The notes: generated from the letters alone by a model not told the origin. A stretch of 64,000 nucleotides of DNA from Solanum dulcamara (GCF_947179165.1 NC_077247.1:9325001-9389000), one strand, 5' to 3'. Shown: positions 1 to 11,692, numbered from the stretch's first letter. Translations and numbers: made by a program.

Positions 1-58
1 GTCATGAAGGAACTAATACCTCAACTAGGCAAGGAAGGAAAGAGATGAGGATATCCGG

Positions 59-335
59 ACATCAGTTGGCTTCGACCTCCCATGTAGCACTCTCAATCTC
101 TTGGTTCCTCCATAAAACTTTAACTGAATCTATTTCTTTATTTCTCAACCTTCTAACTTGTCGGTCCAAAATCTCAACCGGGACCTCTTCATATGAAAGA
201 CTCTCCTTGACCTCTATGTTATTCAAGCACAATGGTTCTAGGATATCCAATAAACTTTCTTAATAATGACACATGAACACCAGATGCACCGATGCCAAAT
301 CTAAAGGCAAATCCAACTCATATTATACCTTACCA
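59..335 (-). pseudogene. Integrase C-terminal tail of element A
   Basis: Minus-strand translation shows YELDLPLDLASVHLVF, then a stop, then EVPVEILDRQVRRLRNKEI and SATWEVEAN before the stop at 59-61. This is the standard tail of plant Ty3/gypsy integrases ('ILDRQVRRLRNKEI...SATWE'). It follows the zinc-binding domain directly because the catalytic core is missing (see the junction near 335-345). A stop and a frameshift split the tail. Bases 1-58 are the 3' untranslated region of the same element. Confidence 0.8.
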
Positions 336-524
336 ATTGGGACCCTTAGCCACAAATTCTACAATATTTCTTTTCATGCCATTCCACCAATACAACTCCC
401 TCAAAGCTCGATACATCTTTGTAAAACTAGGATGGGTAGAATAGCCTGAGCTATGAGCCTCATCCAATATCATATTTCTCAAGTCATCAACATTCGGCAA
501 ACACAATCGGCCTTGATATCTCAA
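336..524 (-). pseudogene. Integrase zinc-binding (H2C2) domain of element A
   Basis: Minus-strand frame begins MRYQGRLCLPNVDDLRNMIL and continues EAHSSGYSTHPSFTKMYRAL, then YWWNGMKRNIVEFVAKGPNW. This is the N-terminal HHCC domain. The first histidine (EAH) is present and the expected first cysteine of 'CPNC' is changed (KGPNW). The frame then runs straight into the integrase C-terminal region, so the DDE core is absent. Confidence 0.8.
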
Positions 525-649
525 AACACCATCTCCCTCTTGGGAGAAAGCCTCGATGGATTTTTCTACAACCGCTTTCTTTAATTAAACCAAAGTGGGA
601 TCATCATCTTGTTTTGCTATTACATCTGCCACAAGAGACGATTCAGATC

Positions 650-1290
650 CATTTTTCACAATAATACCACCATCTTTGGAATCAACCAATCAAACACCCA
701 ATCGGACTAATCGGTGTACATATCGAACTAACTCTCTCTTTTCACACTCAACATGAGAAACACTATTCATTGAAAATCTACTAAGAGCGTCAGAAACCAC
801 GTTCACCTTACCCAGGTGGTAGAACACACTCATATCATAATCCTTCAACAGTTCAATCCATCTCTTTTGTCAAAGATTCAAGTCCTTTTGAGTAAACACA
901 TATTGCAAACTCTTGTGATTAGTGAAAATATCAACATGGACACCATAGAGGTAGTGTCTCCACAACTTTAAACCAAATACCATCGCCACCAACTCTAAAT
1001 CATGAGTTGGGTAATTCTTCTCAAGCACCTTAAGTTGTCTTGAAGCATAAGCTATTACATTACCATTTTATATTAGGACACAACCAAGACCGACTCATGA
1101 AATGTCACAATATACCACAAAACCATCAGAACCTTCTAATAAAGTCAGCACCAGAGCGGAGGTAAGCCTATATTTCAACTCTTGGAAGCTTTTATCACAA
1201 GCCTCGGACCATTGTAATTTTACCTTTTTCTTAGTCAAGGAAGTCACGGGCGATGCAATGGAAGAGAAACCTTCCATAAACTATCTATAA
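650..1290 (-). pseudogene. RNase H domain of element A (degenerate)
   Basis: Minus-strand translation gives MEGFSSIASPVTSLTKKKVK, QWSEACDKSFQELKYRLTSA and LTLLEGSDGFVVYCDIS, the RT-RNase H connection. Further fragments ([14 protein letters not shown]..., [30 protein letters not shown]) lie towards 770. Several stops and shifts break it. In the fragment order and in the 'DGFVVYCD' start it matches RNase H of the same family in elements L and G. Confidence 0.75.
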
Positions 1291-1385
1291 TAACTAGCTA
1301 AGCCCAAAAAACTTTGGATATCAGAAGGACTCAATGGTCTAGGCCAATTCTTGACAACTTTTGTCTTTTTTGGATCAACCATAAT

Positions 1386-2045
1386 TTATTTTCCAAAAAC
1401 AATATGACCAAGGAAGGCAATTGACCTTAGCCAAAAATCACATTTTCTAAACTTTGCATACAACTGTCGATCTTTGAGAATTTGCAACACAATCCTTAAA
1501 TGATTGACATGCTCTTTCTTACTGCGTGAGTAAATCAAAATATCATCGATAAAAATGATCACAAACATATCCAAGTATTTCCTAAATACCCTGTTCATCA
1601 AATCCATAAAGGCTGTAGAGGCATTTGTTAGTCCAAAAGACATAACCAAAAATTTAAAGTGAGCATACCGAGTTCTAAAAGATATCTTTGGAATGTCACA
1701 CTCTTTTACTCGGAGTTGATGATAACCCGATCAGAGGTCAATATTTGAAACCTATCTTTCCCTTTGAAGTTGATCGAACAAGTTATCAATCCTTGGGATG
1801 GGATGCTTATTTTTAATTGTGACCTTGTTCAATTGTCGGTAATCTATACACATTCAGAGTGAACTATCTTTCTTTCTAATAAATAGCATGGGAGTACCCC
1901 AAGGTGAAATTATTGCCTTATAAATCCCTTATCCGACAAATCCTTTAATTGCTCTTTCAAATCCTTAAGTTCCACTAGAGCCATGCGGTAAGGAGCAATA
2001 GAGATAAACTATTTATCGGGTAAGATATCAATGCCAAAGTCTATT
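1386..2045 (-). pseudogene. Reverse transcriptase of element A
   Basis: The longest open piece (1386-1649) reads [20 protein letters not shown] then [20 protein letters not shown], containing the catalytic FIDD box intact, then [22 protein letters not shown]. Upstream fragments ([19 protein letters not shown], ending with a degenerate [14 protein letters not shown]) extend the domain to about 2045. Stops and frameshifts separate the pieces. It copies retrotransposon RNA to DNA when intact; here it cannot be made as one protein. Confidence 0.85.
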
Positions 2046-2287
2046 TCCCTTTTGAGAGAAACACTTGGGAGATCTTCTAGAAAAACTTTTGGGAACTCAT
2101 TAACAACTGAAACTTACTCAAGGGTGGGAGTCTCGGAATCAACATCCCTAACTCGTACTAGATGGTAGATGCAGCCCTTGGAAAACATCTTCTGGGCCTT
2201 AAGAAATGAAATGAATCGACACTTAACCATTGAATCATTTCCCTTCTATTCTAAAATAGGTTTATTAGAAAATAGAAACTTAACCAC

Positions 2288-2623
2288 TCAGGTTCTACAA
2301 CATATAGACGCATAAGAGGCATGTAACCAATCCATACCGAGAATAATGTGAAAGTCGATCATGTCATATTCAACAAGATCACATGGGATGATTTTATGCA
2401 AAACAGATATAAGATACTTATTATAGACCCTTTTAGCCATAACCGAGTCACCTATGGGCATGTAAATGGAAAAAGGTTCTATCAATATTTTAGGGCTAAC
2501 ATCAAACCTCCTAACCACATACAGAGTAACAAAATAAAAATTTGCACTCAGATCAAGCAAGGCATAAATGTCATAGTGAAAGAACCGTAAATTAGCGGTA
2601 ACAATATCAGGAGTCTCTTCCAC
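2288..2623 (-). pseudogene. Aspartic protease of element A
   Basis: Minus-strand frame of 111 codons: MEETPDIVTANLRFFHYDIY, then ALLDLSANFYFVTLYVVRRF, then the C-terminal VEYDMIDFHIILGMDWLHAS. The family motif is a D-S-G triad; here it reads D-L-S-A, so the catalytic serine-glycine context is lost. The 'DMDFDVILGMDWL'-type end is characteristic of Ty3/gypsy proteases. It lies between gag and RT as expected. Confidence 0.8.
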
Positions 2624-2739
2624 CTCCTACCTACCATAAAGGGCATAGAACCAGTTATTTTCTTGAGCACCCTTAGGTTGATCTTGGGCTCCTTATGGAG
2701 CTTGGACACCTAGAAAAAATTGTCCTTAAGGATGACCTT

Positions 2740-3765
2740 TTTACCCTTGTTGGTTGTATGAGGGCACTCAAGTTGCCTATGACCCATTTTTTCTGAATCG
2801 AAAGCAAGCATCCATTCCCATCAAACATCTCCCCCTATGACTTTTCCCATATTTTGCATACTCAGGAAATGAAGGGCTATTAGAATTCACACCTCCTCTT
2901 TGAACCTTAGTGTATGACACCCTATCATTTACAAACTTCTTTCTCAAACTTTGCTTTGTTAAAAATGACCATTACTACCACTGGACTTAGCGTATGAGAA
3001 CCCACCTTTATACCGAGCTCTCTTGGAATCTCTTATTCTCATCTCCTTAAGTTTGTCTCCCTAAATTTGATTGGCAAAAGTCATGAGCCGAGATATGTCC
3101 ATTTTCTTAATAAGCATGGTAGTTAGGCATTCTTTTGCAACCAAGTCATATACCCTCGATATGAATTGACTCATTCAGGCACGTGGATTGGCAACCAATG
3201 AAGGAGCATACTTGGAGAGCTTGGTGAAATTGAGGGTATAGTTCCTCATTCCCATATTGCCTTATCTAAGATTGATAAACTCCAATACCTTTGCTTTTTT
3301 TAGTTCAAGAGAGAAAAAGCGATCAAGGAAGGCAAGTTTGAAGGCTTCCCATTCAATAGGTCCTTCATCCACCCTCTCTATCTTCCATTGGGTATACCAC
3401 ACTTGTGCAACACTCTTCAGTCATAAGCTACTAACTCCAATTTCACTTTGAATGACACCCCCATAATACTCACTATCTTATAAACCTCATTAGTTAATGA
3501 ACTCTTGGGGATCCTCCTCAACTTTTGAACCATGAAACTCTAGAGGATTCATTCTTGCAAAATCTCTTACCCTTAAAACCGGAGTGGGAACATTAGGAGG
3601 AGCCACAACCCCTTGATTTTCCACAACTTTGGCTAGCATGGTAAAAGCAATCCAAAACTCTACATGTGTTACTTGCTTGGGCAAAGGGTCATTGCCTTGA
3701 GCCGGAGGTACTTGAGCATCATTAGCATTGTTCCCCCTTGGCAATGGTGGTCTTCTTGGAGGCAT
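2740..3765 (-). pseudogene. Gag of element A
   Basis: The gag starts at the methionine ending at 3765: MPPRRPPLPRGNNANDAQVP, then later RVRDFARMNPLEFHGSKVEE and a stop at 3490. This start and the 'RMNPLEF.GSKVEEDPQEFI' stretch are the N-terminus of Ty3/gypsy capsid proteins. Beyond the stop the capsid continues in other frames to about 2740. A zinc-knuckle relic near 2760-2830 reads ACFRFRKNGS, with a cysteine and the histidine replaced. Confidence 0.8.
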
Positions 3766-3967
3766 GATTTACAAAAATTGCAAAGAAAGAATGTTAGGGA
3801 GAGGAAGTCTTAAGGGAAGTTCTATAGCACACCATAGATCATTAAAGAAATGGGAATTCCTAACACACCTTATAGCCTCCTATTCATAGATGTGGTATAA
3901 TTCACACCCATGAATAAGACTCTACTTGACATGGCATATTGGACTCCCTAGGACACTTAAACCTTAT

Positions 3968-3979
3968 GCTCTGATACCA
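3968..3979 (-). other. Primer-binding site, initiator tRNA-Met (element A)
   Basis: The minus strand reads TGGTATCAGAGC, complementary to the 3' end of plant initiator tRNA-Met. It lies four bases inside the LTR end at 3984. It fixes the element's orientation and the LTR boundary. Confidence 0.9.
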
Positions 3980-3983
3980 ATTT

Positions 3984-5898
3984 TATCACATTCCGACCTA
4001 GGGCCTAGTCATAACATGATGATCGAAACCCCAAAGGGCTCCAACCAAGCCTCTTGTGCATATCGTAAGCATACATAAGGTATAGCAAATGTGGAAACTG
4101 CATAGAAAAGAGTCTATCATAAATATAAAGGAAACATGATCAGACAACATAAGACTCTACATACTTGTCCAACAATGCCTTTAGTCATGAACATGGGCGG
4201 GGGCCGACATGTCCCTAACTCACCCTCTAGTAAAGAAGTAAATGTCTTTGGAAGTAAAAACAATAACTCTTACTTGTCCTCGATAGATGAGGACTCACCA
4301 AGACTTCACTGTAAGACCTCAGCTAGCCACGCGGATGGATATGATCCTCAACTTCAACCCCTAAATTATGAATCAATGTAGGCAAAAGTATGTATTAGTA
4401 CGTTTGAATGTACTAAGTATGAGGGAATGACATGCAATGTAAATAATGAGAAATAATCAATTAAAATACATGATAAAAGAAGAAAGGTAAGGACATAAGA
4501 GAATCATAATGATCAAGCATTTGAAAAGCATAATTAATATTGTGAAAGTACATAAGAGATCATACATATGTGGGATAAGAACCATAACCGCCATTAAGAC
4601 CATGAGAGATATAACATGGAATGTCGATGTTTCCTCCTACATTAGAAAAATGAGAATCTACTTGCCAAGGTAGACTCTACCCTGCCAGACGGGTAATAAG
4701 CTATATATGGATCTACTAGCTAAGCCATGAAGGAAACCTATGGTGGCATGTAGTTTAAGTGACATGAGGCTTCTACTAATGCTTTTTGTAGGGCGCCCTT
4801 CTCAAGTCCACTCGGTGCTAAGTTAAATTACATGAAATACATACATAGCATAGAAATCATAATGAACATATATAGTAGTCATGGCCATAGTCTTGAAATC
4901 ATAGAGTAGCTCATTTTCATCACATAAGTGCAATGCGGGTATTGTCCTTCCAAATTACATAACGTACCTACATAGTCGTAGTTCATACATAATTCACATA
5001 CCTTAAGGCACTACATTGGGCCTTAAGTAATTATTTCCATAATTTGCATGAAAATCATGATTTACAATATACTTGTAATTCATGATCATAGTTGAAATAC
5101 ATAATCATAATTCATACTCAAAATTTAGGGTAAATCATGAATGCATGACCAATTGACTTAAATATCAAGATAATGTCTTAAAATCATTGAATAGTTAATC
5201 ATACTTCTTAATTCATCATAGAAAATAGGTTTCATGTATGTACAATCATAATTGGACTTTGAACTCATGTAATTCATATGGAATCATTGTTATGAAGATC
5301 GATAATAATAATTAACAACATTATTTAAATATCCCAATGAAATGCATAAGATTAAGGTTAAAAACCCAATTAAAATTCATGAGATTTTGGAAGAAATCCT
5401 TGGGACTCCATGGGCGAAAGGGACCCATGGATCAATACCTACATACCTTAATTGAATTTGACCTTAGAACTGGAAAAGGACACTTGTTCCTGATGAAACC
5501 CTAGCCCAAAAGCTTGATAAAGAAGATGATTTTTGGAGGAGCCTTAAAGAGAAGTCTTCTAGTTGAATTCGAGTTGATGAGGGAAAGTAGTAGATTGAAG
5601 AGTATTTAGGATATTTTTCTTAGTGAATCTATTCCCACAAACATCCACATACATTAATCAAAGAATTGAAAAATTCTAAAATACCCCTCATTACACTACA
5701 GATGGGACTCACCACGGAAGACCCATCACGGCCCGTGGTGGTTTCCATGATATTGGACTTAAACTCAAATTTTTTCGAGAGTTGTAGAAAAAGTTTCAGA
5801 AGTTTCTTCATGGAACCCTTCACCGTCCATGAAGTTCACCACGGTCCATGAAGAGTGGATGTGGTGCAGGTCCTGCAACTTGACCTGTAGCTCTTACA
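3984..5898 (-). repeat. 5' LTR of element A
   Basis: The LTR extends from a TGTAAG-like start (5898 on the plus strand) to a GTGATA end at 3984, mutated from the usual GTGACA. The part near 5700-5870 is rich in the palindromic words CACGG..CCGTGGTG. Other family landmarks are a donor-like GTATGT near 5447, the hairpin at 4395-4416, and the block close to 'GGCGGGGGCC' at 4196. Only one LTR is in the window, so divergence cannot be judged. The exact 5' edge (5898) is less certain than the 3' edge. Confidence 0.7.
4395..4416 (-). promoter_or_regulatory. Conserved LTR hairpin (element A)
   Basis: TTAGTAC, an 8-base loop, then GTACTAA: a perfect 7-bp stem. The same structure recurs in other LTRs of this window. 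On the element's sense strand it is followed by TTTTGCC and then an AG, which suggests a branch-point region (inference). Confidence 0.6.
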
Positions 5899-6190
5899 CA
5901 ATCTGTATCACACCTTGAGGTAGTGGTGGGAGGACTATAGCCCCAATAACTCCCACACTATCTATATCAGCATCATCATCACCTAGGGAAAATTTCACAG
6001 GTCTCTGATATCTGCCTCTTACTACTTCATTTTGTTCATCCCTTTTGCCAGCATCTTCCCTGACTTGATTTTCAGCAAGCTCCATCAGCCTTTGCACCTC
6101 ACATTCTTGCACATTCATTTTTCGAATTGATTTTTGCAGTTTAGGAGCATAGGGAATTAGAGGTTTACCCTTACTATGGGTGTTTGTCAT
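5899..6190 (-). pseudogene. Gag N-terminus of element P
   Basis: Open frame from the methionine at 6190: MTNTHSKGKPLIPYAPKLQK, then SIRKMNVQECEVQRLMELAE, ending PPLPQGVIQIV. Element K has a clear relative beginning MPNTNCMGEPLFPYDIELQK and containing PPLPQGV. It is a capsid protein N-terminus; the capsid core is missing because element A is inserted. The last residues may be read into the LTR of A. Confidence 0.7.
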
Positions 6191-6295
6191 GCACTACATG
6201 TTCCCTTCAAAGACAAAACCAAGAAGCAAAAAATAAAATTAGGAAATAGAACTACATGCTGAAGTAGAAATTAATAGAATATTTCAAAGCCATAC

Positions 6296-6313
6296 TCCCC
6301 GACAACGATGCCA
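6296..6313 (-). other. Primer-binding site, tRNA-Asp type (element P)
   Basis: The minus strand reads TGGCATCGTTGTCGGGGA, close to the complement of the plant tRNA-Asp 3' end (TGGCGCCGTTGCCGGGGA). It lies four bases inside the LTR end (TTATCA). Confidence 0.8.
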
Positions 6314-6317
6314 TTTT

Positions 6318-7841
6318 TGATAACATTCAATTATACCTATCAAAATAAATATACATGATCATTATCAATATATTTACCCAACTATGAATCGGGGTCGATC
6401 CCTTAGGGAATAGGTTAAAACAAACTCTATTAGCTATCACTTTCCAGTTGTAGTTTCTACTTCCCAAAAAGAAAAGTGCATAAAGTAAAATGGGGGTTTT
6501 GTTGATTGATTTAGTAACAGTTAATGATAAAAGAACAAAATAACTGGTAATTAGGTTGTGAACAATATGGGAATATATCTAGGATTTTATTCCCCATGAC
6601 GTTTAACTCAGCAGACTAATCGTGTTAGTGGTAACATTTCAATGAGTTGCATGCAAAATCTAATGAGTTATGTAACATATTATTCACCTCCCAGTCCTTC
6701 TTAGATGTATTTCATTCATCTCCTTCTGGTCTCAAAATATGTACTTTAATAACTCTCGCTCTAGATCTCAGAGTATCATCCCCTCCGGAGCTCAAGTAAC
6801 TTGGATGAAGTTTTGTTCTTCTGAATTTCTATCATGAAAATCGTTTCCTAATAACTACCATCCTCCCAAGAAATCAATGAATACAGAAAGTTTCCCAATG
6901 CGTGCATTCATCAAGAAATTCTTTTAAATAAAGAAAATCGCAATAAATGCAAAACACTTAACAAAAATCACTCTACACATTTGCCTACCTTGTTATTTTG
7001 TCATGGTTTCCACAACCCTAGTTGTGGGTTTAGCTACTTATAATTGTAAGTAAAGAAATAAGAATTTTTGTAGGATTCATGAATCAATACTTATGTGAAT
7101 GAAGCAGTAAACTTTGAATCAGACACACGAACCATGAATCAAGAATGAAAACCAAAATTATATTTCAAAAGTCAGTATCAAGAAGTAGTGGAATATATCT
7201 ATCTCGTTCACAATAGGCTAAATAATAATAATAATGCGTAATACCAAAAATATAATCAATTCATGTATTTATAAAAGTACAATACCTATTCCTAAGCCAA
7301 CTACAAAAACTTAAGTCAGCATAGTTCACGCCCAAGCACTACGAACCATACTAATCTTCACGGTCTGTGGCCTACTCTGTGGTGTTTAAATTGGCTCCAC
7401 CCCTATGTGGCCTTCATACTTCATGAGAAAGCATCACGCCTCATGGTCCCGTACTAGGTTCATAGTGATTGCCTTTACAGAATTTTCAAAGGCTTCAACT
7501 GATCTTCACGATCCATGACCATGCTCTATAGTTAACTCACATGTTCGTGAAGGGTCTCGTGGAGTTCCACTTAGTAAATATTGCAGCATCAACCTATTCC
7601 TTATATCACCAGTATGCCATTCACCACCGCTCATGCAAGGAACTACGGCTTATGGTGGCACTCATAATCTATGATCCTCAGGAAAACAACATCATAGACT
7701 CAAAAAATCATCCAAACTCATGCACGACTTAGCTTTCTTACAAAATAAACAAAACATACATCATATCTAAGAAACATGCTTGAAAAGCACACTAATTTAC
7801 CATTTTGAGCATCAAAAGTGGTGTAACTATGCAACACATCA
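6318..7841 (-). repeat. 5' LTR of element P
   Basis: About 1524 bp. On the element's strand it begins TGATGTG and ends TGTTATCA; both ends are shared with the LTRs of K. Landmarks are the 'ccacaaccctagttgtgggttta' type stem near 7012-7033 and a TATA-like site at 7266-7277. Words of the form cacgg.ctgtgg occur near 7360-7380. Confidence 0.8.
7266..7277 (-). promoter_or_regulatory. TATA box candidate in the LTR of P
   Basis: The minus strand reads CTTTTATAAATA. The same place in both K LTRs has CTATAAATG (9988-9996) and CTTTTATAAATA (28284-28295), so the site is conserved between copies. It is the best promoter candidate for this family. Confidence 0.6.
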
Positions 7842-8193
7842 CTCACCTTCTGAGTATGCAGGTCATCGTCTTCTCATTCCACTTGCCTTTTTGTCTTTTC
7901 ACTTAAGCAATGTTTTTAGTACATTTCTGTGAGCTCGATCGAGCTCACCTTTTCATTTTGGCGAGTCACGTTCTAGGATTTAGGCTCGCCATGATTAGTT
8001 GACTGTTGACTTTGTATTTTAAGGCTTTTGGGTGATAAAAGGGGAAACTTACCGCATCGCCAAGGACTCCTTTGCGAGATCCAACCTTCTTTTTAACTGT
8101 TTTTCCAACTTTTTGGCTCTTTTATATAATGTAGTTCCAATGCCTTTTTCTTTATCCTTTATATCTGTAAATCAACACTTTAATGTCATTTAA
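7842..8193. other. Unassigned 352-bp stretch with a long palindrome
   Basis: No coding frame or recognised LTR end. It lies between the LTR of P and the LTR of L. It holds GTGAGCTCGATCGAGCTCAC at 7929-7948 and a GGCGAG...CTCGCC pair about 7960-7990. Palindromic word clusters like this mark the U3 of other LTR families here, so it may be an LTR fragment of another family (inference). Confidence 0.4.
7929..7948. repeat. 20-bp perfect palindrome
   Basis: GTGAGCTCGATCGAGCTCAC equals its own reverse complement over all 20 bases. Confidence 0.95.
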
Positions 8194-9040
8194 TATAAAA
8201 CTCCATAAGTCAGAAGGTCAAAACAAAGGAACAAACTCTAGAAAAAAGACTAAATGTGCTTATACAACTCAAGTTGTAAGTCGTAAATATTTCTATGAGT
8301 TGTAGGACTGACTCGTAAAAGTGATTTTGGGTGGAAAATTGAACTAAGTGAAGAGAGAAGTTTACGATCCAAGGTTACAAGTCATAATATCTTTGAGTAG
8401 ACGTAGACACAACTCATGATGGAGGTTTAGAGACTCAATCCTCAGAGTACCTCAGAAGCTGCAGGACCAATCCCTTTTGTGAGCCGTAGAAGAGTTTATG
8501 CCTTGTAGAGAGGAGCTGTCAAGAAAATTCAGAGGCTCTCAGGATTTTCTCAGTTCCTGTAGAACGAGTCATTCTTATGAATTGTAGGAAGGTCGAATTG
8601 TAGAAATGATTCATAAGGACTATCTAGCTCAGTTTTAAAAAGGGTATTTTAGTCCTTTCCTATATTTTAATTGTGAAGCATGGCTGTTTTGGTATGAAAA
8701 TCTATCCTATATGAAGACCCTAACCCTTCCCAAGTCCCTCATTCCTCACATTAACTCCTTCAACACAAAACCCTTCCACTCAAGGTTTCTCTCAAGGTCT
8801 CCTCTATTTCCAAGCAAAGTTCTGGGGTTTCCTCAAGGAAGATCAAGTATCCATTCTAAATCTTTCTTTAGGGATTTATTCCCCAAGGTATGTGGGTTCT
8901 TTATTCATGGGATTCTTCCACCCATGAAGCACAAGTATTTTCTAAATTAGCAATTCAATTTCAAGTTCAAATTTTATTGGGATTTTATGCCATGATTACA
9001 AATGCATATATTATTGAATATTTAAAGTCTATTTACCTGA
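8194..9040 (+). repeat. 5' LTR of element L, first part
   Basis: Starts TATAAAACT, corresponding to TGTAAGACC in the 3' LTR. It follows the 3' LTR (40214 onward) closely, including the 'aaccctaacccttcccaagtc' stretch near 8715 and the donor-like AAGGTATGTGGG at 8885-8896. It ends where element K begins. Confidence 0.8.
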
Positions 9041-10662
9041 TGATAATGCTAAATTACACCTATCTAAATAAATATAGATGATCATTAGTAGTATATTTTA
9101 TCCAAATAAGAGTCGGAGTCGAACTTACAAGGAATAGGTTAAAACTAGTTTGACAAATAACAAAGATCGAAGTTGTAAACAATATGAAGACTAGACTAGG
9201 ATTGTGTTCCCCATGACTTATAACTTAATAGGCTACTCATATTCATGATATATTTCAATATATTCCATACAAAATTTAGCGAGTTGGGTAACATCTAATT
9301 CACCTACCAGTCCTTCTTAGACGTATATCATTGATCTCCTCCGGTCTCAGAATGTATGTTATACTAACCTTCACCCTGGATCCCAGAGTACTATATTTCC
9401 CTATATCCCAGAGTACTATCTCCTCCTGATTTGAAGTAACTTAGATAGAGTTTATCCCTTCTTTCAAAGCCAGACTCTCCGAATTTCTTTTATAAAGTCT
9501 TTTTATAATCACTACCTCCCTAGCAGGCAAGGAATAAATATAGGTGAGTTCTTAATGCATGCACTTACTAATAAATACTTTTTAATAAAGCAATCATAAT
9601 ACATGCAAAAACAATTAACAAATATCAATCCTACATTTGCCTATTCTAGTTAATTCGCCATGGTTCCCACAACCCTAGTTATGGGTTTAGCCTTGCATAA
9701 TTTGGATGGATAACTCAATAAAAATGAATGAAACATGTATTGGAAGGCTTACAAATAAAAATGAATCAAACTAACAATTGAATAAGAAGATTTAGATTCA
9801 AATCACAAAACTAGAACTCAAAGAATTTGAGTTGTGTGTTTTTCTCCCAAATCTGTCCAATTTCGTGTGGTGGATGAATAATCCTTCAAAAATAGAGTTT
9901 AGGTCATGTAATATAGCCTCTAAACAGTAGGAAAAACTTGTAAATAATTTAGGAAAAGTGTACCTTAAACCTAGAACAAAATAGGGCATTTATAGAAGTT
10001 GAATTCTAATCCTAAACTAACTAGGAGAACTAAACTTTGCTGGACTCGTATTGCTCTGGAAGGGCACCACCACAGCTAGTGGTGAGAACCAGAACTCTTG
10101 GTTGTTTTCCTTAGTGTTTAAATTGGATTTTGGGGCAGTCCACCCCACCACGGCATCCACCACAGGCAGTGGTGAGGTCCGTGGAGTTTGCCTTGGCCAT
10201 TTTGATGGATTTTTATTGGTGGCTTCCTTCTACACGGAGGGAAACTTCCCTTTACGTCCAGTAGTGTGAACCACAGACTTTTAAGGGTCTCTTGGTGTGA
10301 ACCCTTATTCCAAACATGCAGCTTTCACCTCTATACATCCAAACCAAGGTCCTTCAATGCGCAGTGAAGTTCGTTATTTGATTTATCCTTTCAAGTTGTC
10401 CTAAAACCTCACCAAGATCAAGTCAATTTAGCACTTCTTGAATATTTTTTTCCTTGAGTTCTCTCCTTAACACTAAGTTTCCAACTTACTCCAAGATCAA
10501 TCAAATCTCCACATAAAACAAGACAAAGATCATCAACCCAGAGTACTTCAATTTCCCTGAAAACTAACCAAAAACCTATATCAAACTAACAAAATGTGCT
10601 TGAGAACTTACAACAATTCTATATTTTGAGCATCGTAAGTTTCTTATTTCCGCCTCACATCA
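9041..10662 (-). repeat. 3' LTR of element K
   Basis: About 1622 bp; starts TGATGTG at 10662 and ends ...TTATCA at 9041 on the element strand. It aligns by eye along its length with 27258-28821 plus 31241-31340, apart from substitutions and small indels. Notable is a set of CCAC..GTGG words near 10060-10270 in the U3. Confidence 0.8.
9988..9996 (-). promoter_or_regulatory. TATA box candidate in 3' LTR of K
   Basis: CTATAAATG on the element strand, at the same place as the TATA-like sites of the other K LTR and of P. Confidence 0.55.
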
Positions 10663-11112
10663 ACACTCTCAACCTAGAATTGTTGCTTGTCCTCAAGCAA
10701 TAACACATAATCAAACTAAATGATTCACAAGTATAAGCAACTCATAGGAAATATATATATAGCAACCCTATAACATCAACCTCATGCCCAACTTCACTTA
10801 TGTAATGCACTCATGCTCTAACTAATATTTGGAAGGATTACTTCATAACATTTTACTATCCATAGATTAAATCTATGCAAATAGTCATAGACCAGTCAAT
10901 GTAGAAACCAAACAACACAAGCACAATGCCCTCACTACAAAGAAATCTCTCACATCGTATATATAAGAAAAACAGAGACTAAAAAAATATTACTCACACT
11001 CTCAAAAGAAGTTCAATAATTCAAAAGTAAATACCATAGGCTTGCCCTTATTTTCAACCCTTCAAATTTTGAATAACCTTTTTAGGATCACAAAAGGACT
11101 TTTTAGGGTTAT
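10663..11112 (-). other. Non-coding 3' internal region of element K, distal part
   Basis: No frame of note. On the element strand the 'gcttgaggacaagcaa' word at 10683-10700 resembles the conserved 'GAGGACAAGCAA' text before the 3' LTR of Athila/Tat-like elements. It ends at the GTTAT target site of LTR C and resumes at 24512. Confidence 0.6.
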
Positions 11113-11692
11113 TGTTATACCCCGTACTTTTGTACTTTGGAACATTTTCTTAAGCTTCTTAAAATGTTATGTGATCTATACTATCTATCACATTATCAAA
11201 CAACTCAAAGGAAGGGAGGATGTTGTCATAACCCAACCTCGTAGGTCACGACTGGGGTCCGACCTGGACCCCCCTGTATACATATCTATCAGTTGTGGTC
11301 ACATTAAACTGTAAATAAAACAATATCATGTAACAGAGCCCCACTAGACGATAACATTTTCACAACACTGTAGCCTTTTTCATTTGTATCACAATATGAA
11401 AAGGCACGCAAGCCGACAAGGCTGCCATAGCATAATAACATACATCATATATCATGTAGACCCAACTGAATCAAACTAACCTACACAACCCATATATACA
11501 TGTCTGCAGGGCCCCCGCCGTACCCTTGAATAGATAAAACAATTCTATATGTCAATGGTCTGTATCAATAACTAGGCTCTGATACAATGGAGCCTCTTCC
11601 AACTAAGTTAAGTGGAATCCTAAGCTGATGGACTCCCAAAACCTGTATCAGTACCTGCGGGCATGAAATGCAGCCCCCCAAAGAAAGGGGGG

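Larger units (their letters stand above)
1..5898 (-). mobile_element. Element A: Ty3/gypsy retrotransposon, 3' end cut by window edge
   Basis: Read on the minus strand, the order is 5' LTR (5898-3984), tRNA-Met primer site, gag, protease, reverse transcriptase, RNase H, integrase zinc domain, integrase C-terminus. That order is typical of Ty3/gypsy elements. The 3' LTR would lie left of base 1. Frameshifts and stops interrupt every domain, so the copy is dead. It sits inside the gag of element P: P's gag reading frame stops matching at about 5898, where the LTR begins with a TGTAAGAGC-like word. The left flank is not visible, so the target duplication cannot be checked. Confidence 0.85.
5899..7841 (-). 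mobile_element. Element P: Athila/Tat-like retrotransposon, 5' part
   Basis: Minus strand: 5' LTR (7841-6318), tRNA-Asp primer site, short leader, and the beginning of gag, cut at about 5898 by element A. The remainder would lie beyond the left window edge. The base after the LTR starts CTCAC (7842-7846), the candidate target duplication; its partner is out of view. P's gag start and LTR resemble those of element K, so the two belong to the same broad family. Confidence 0.75.
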
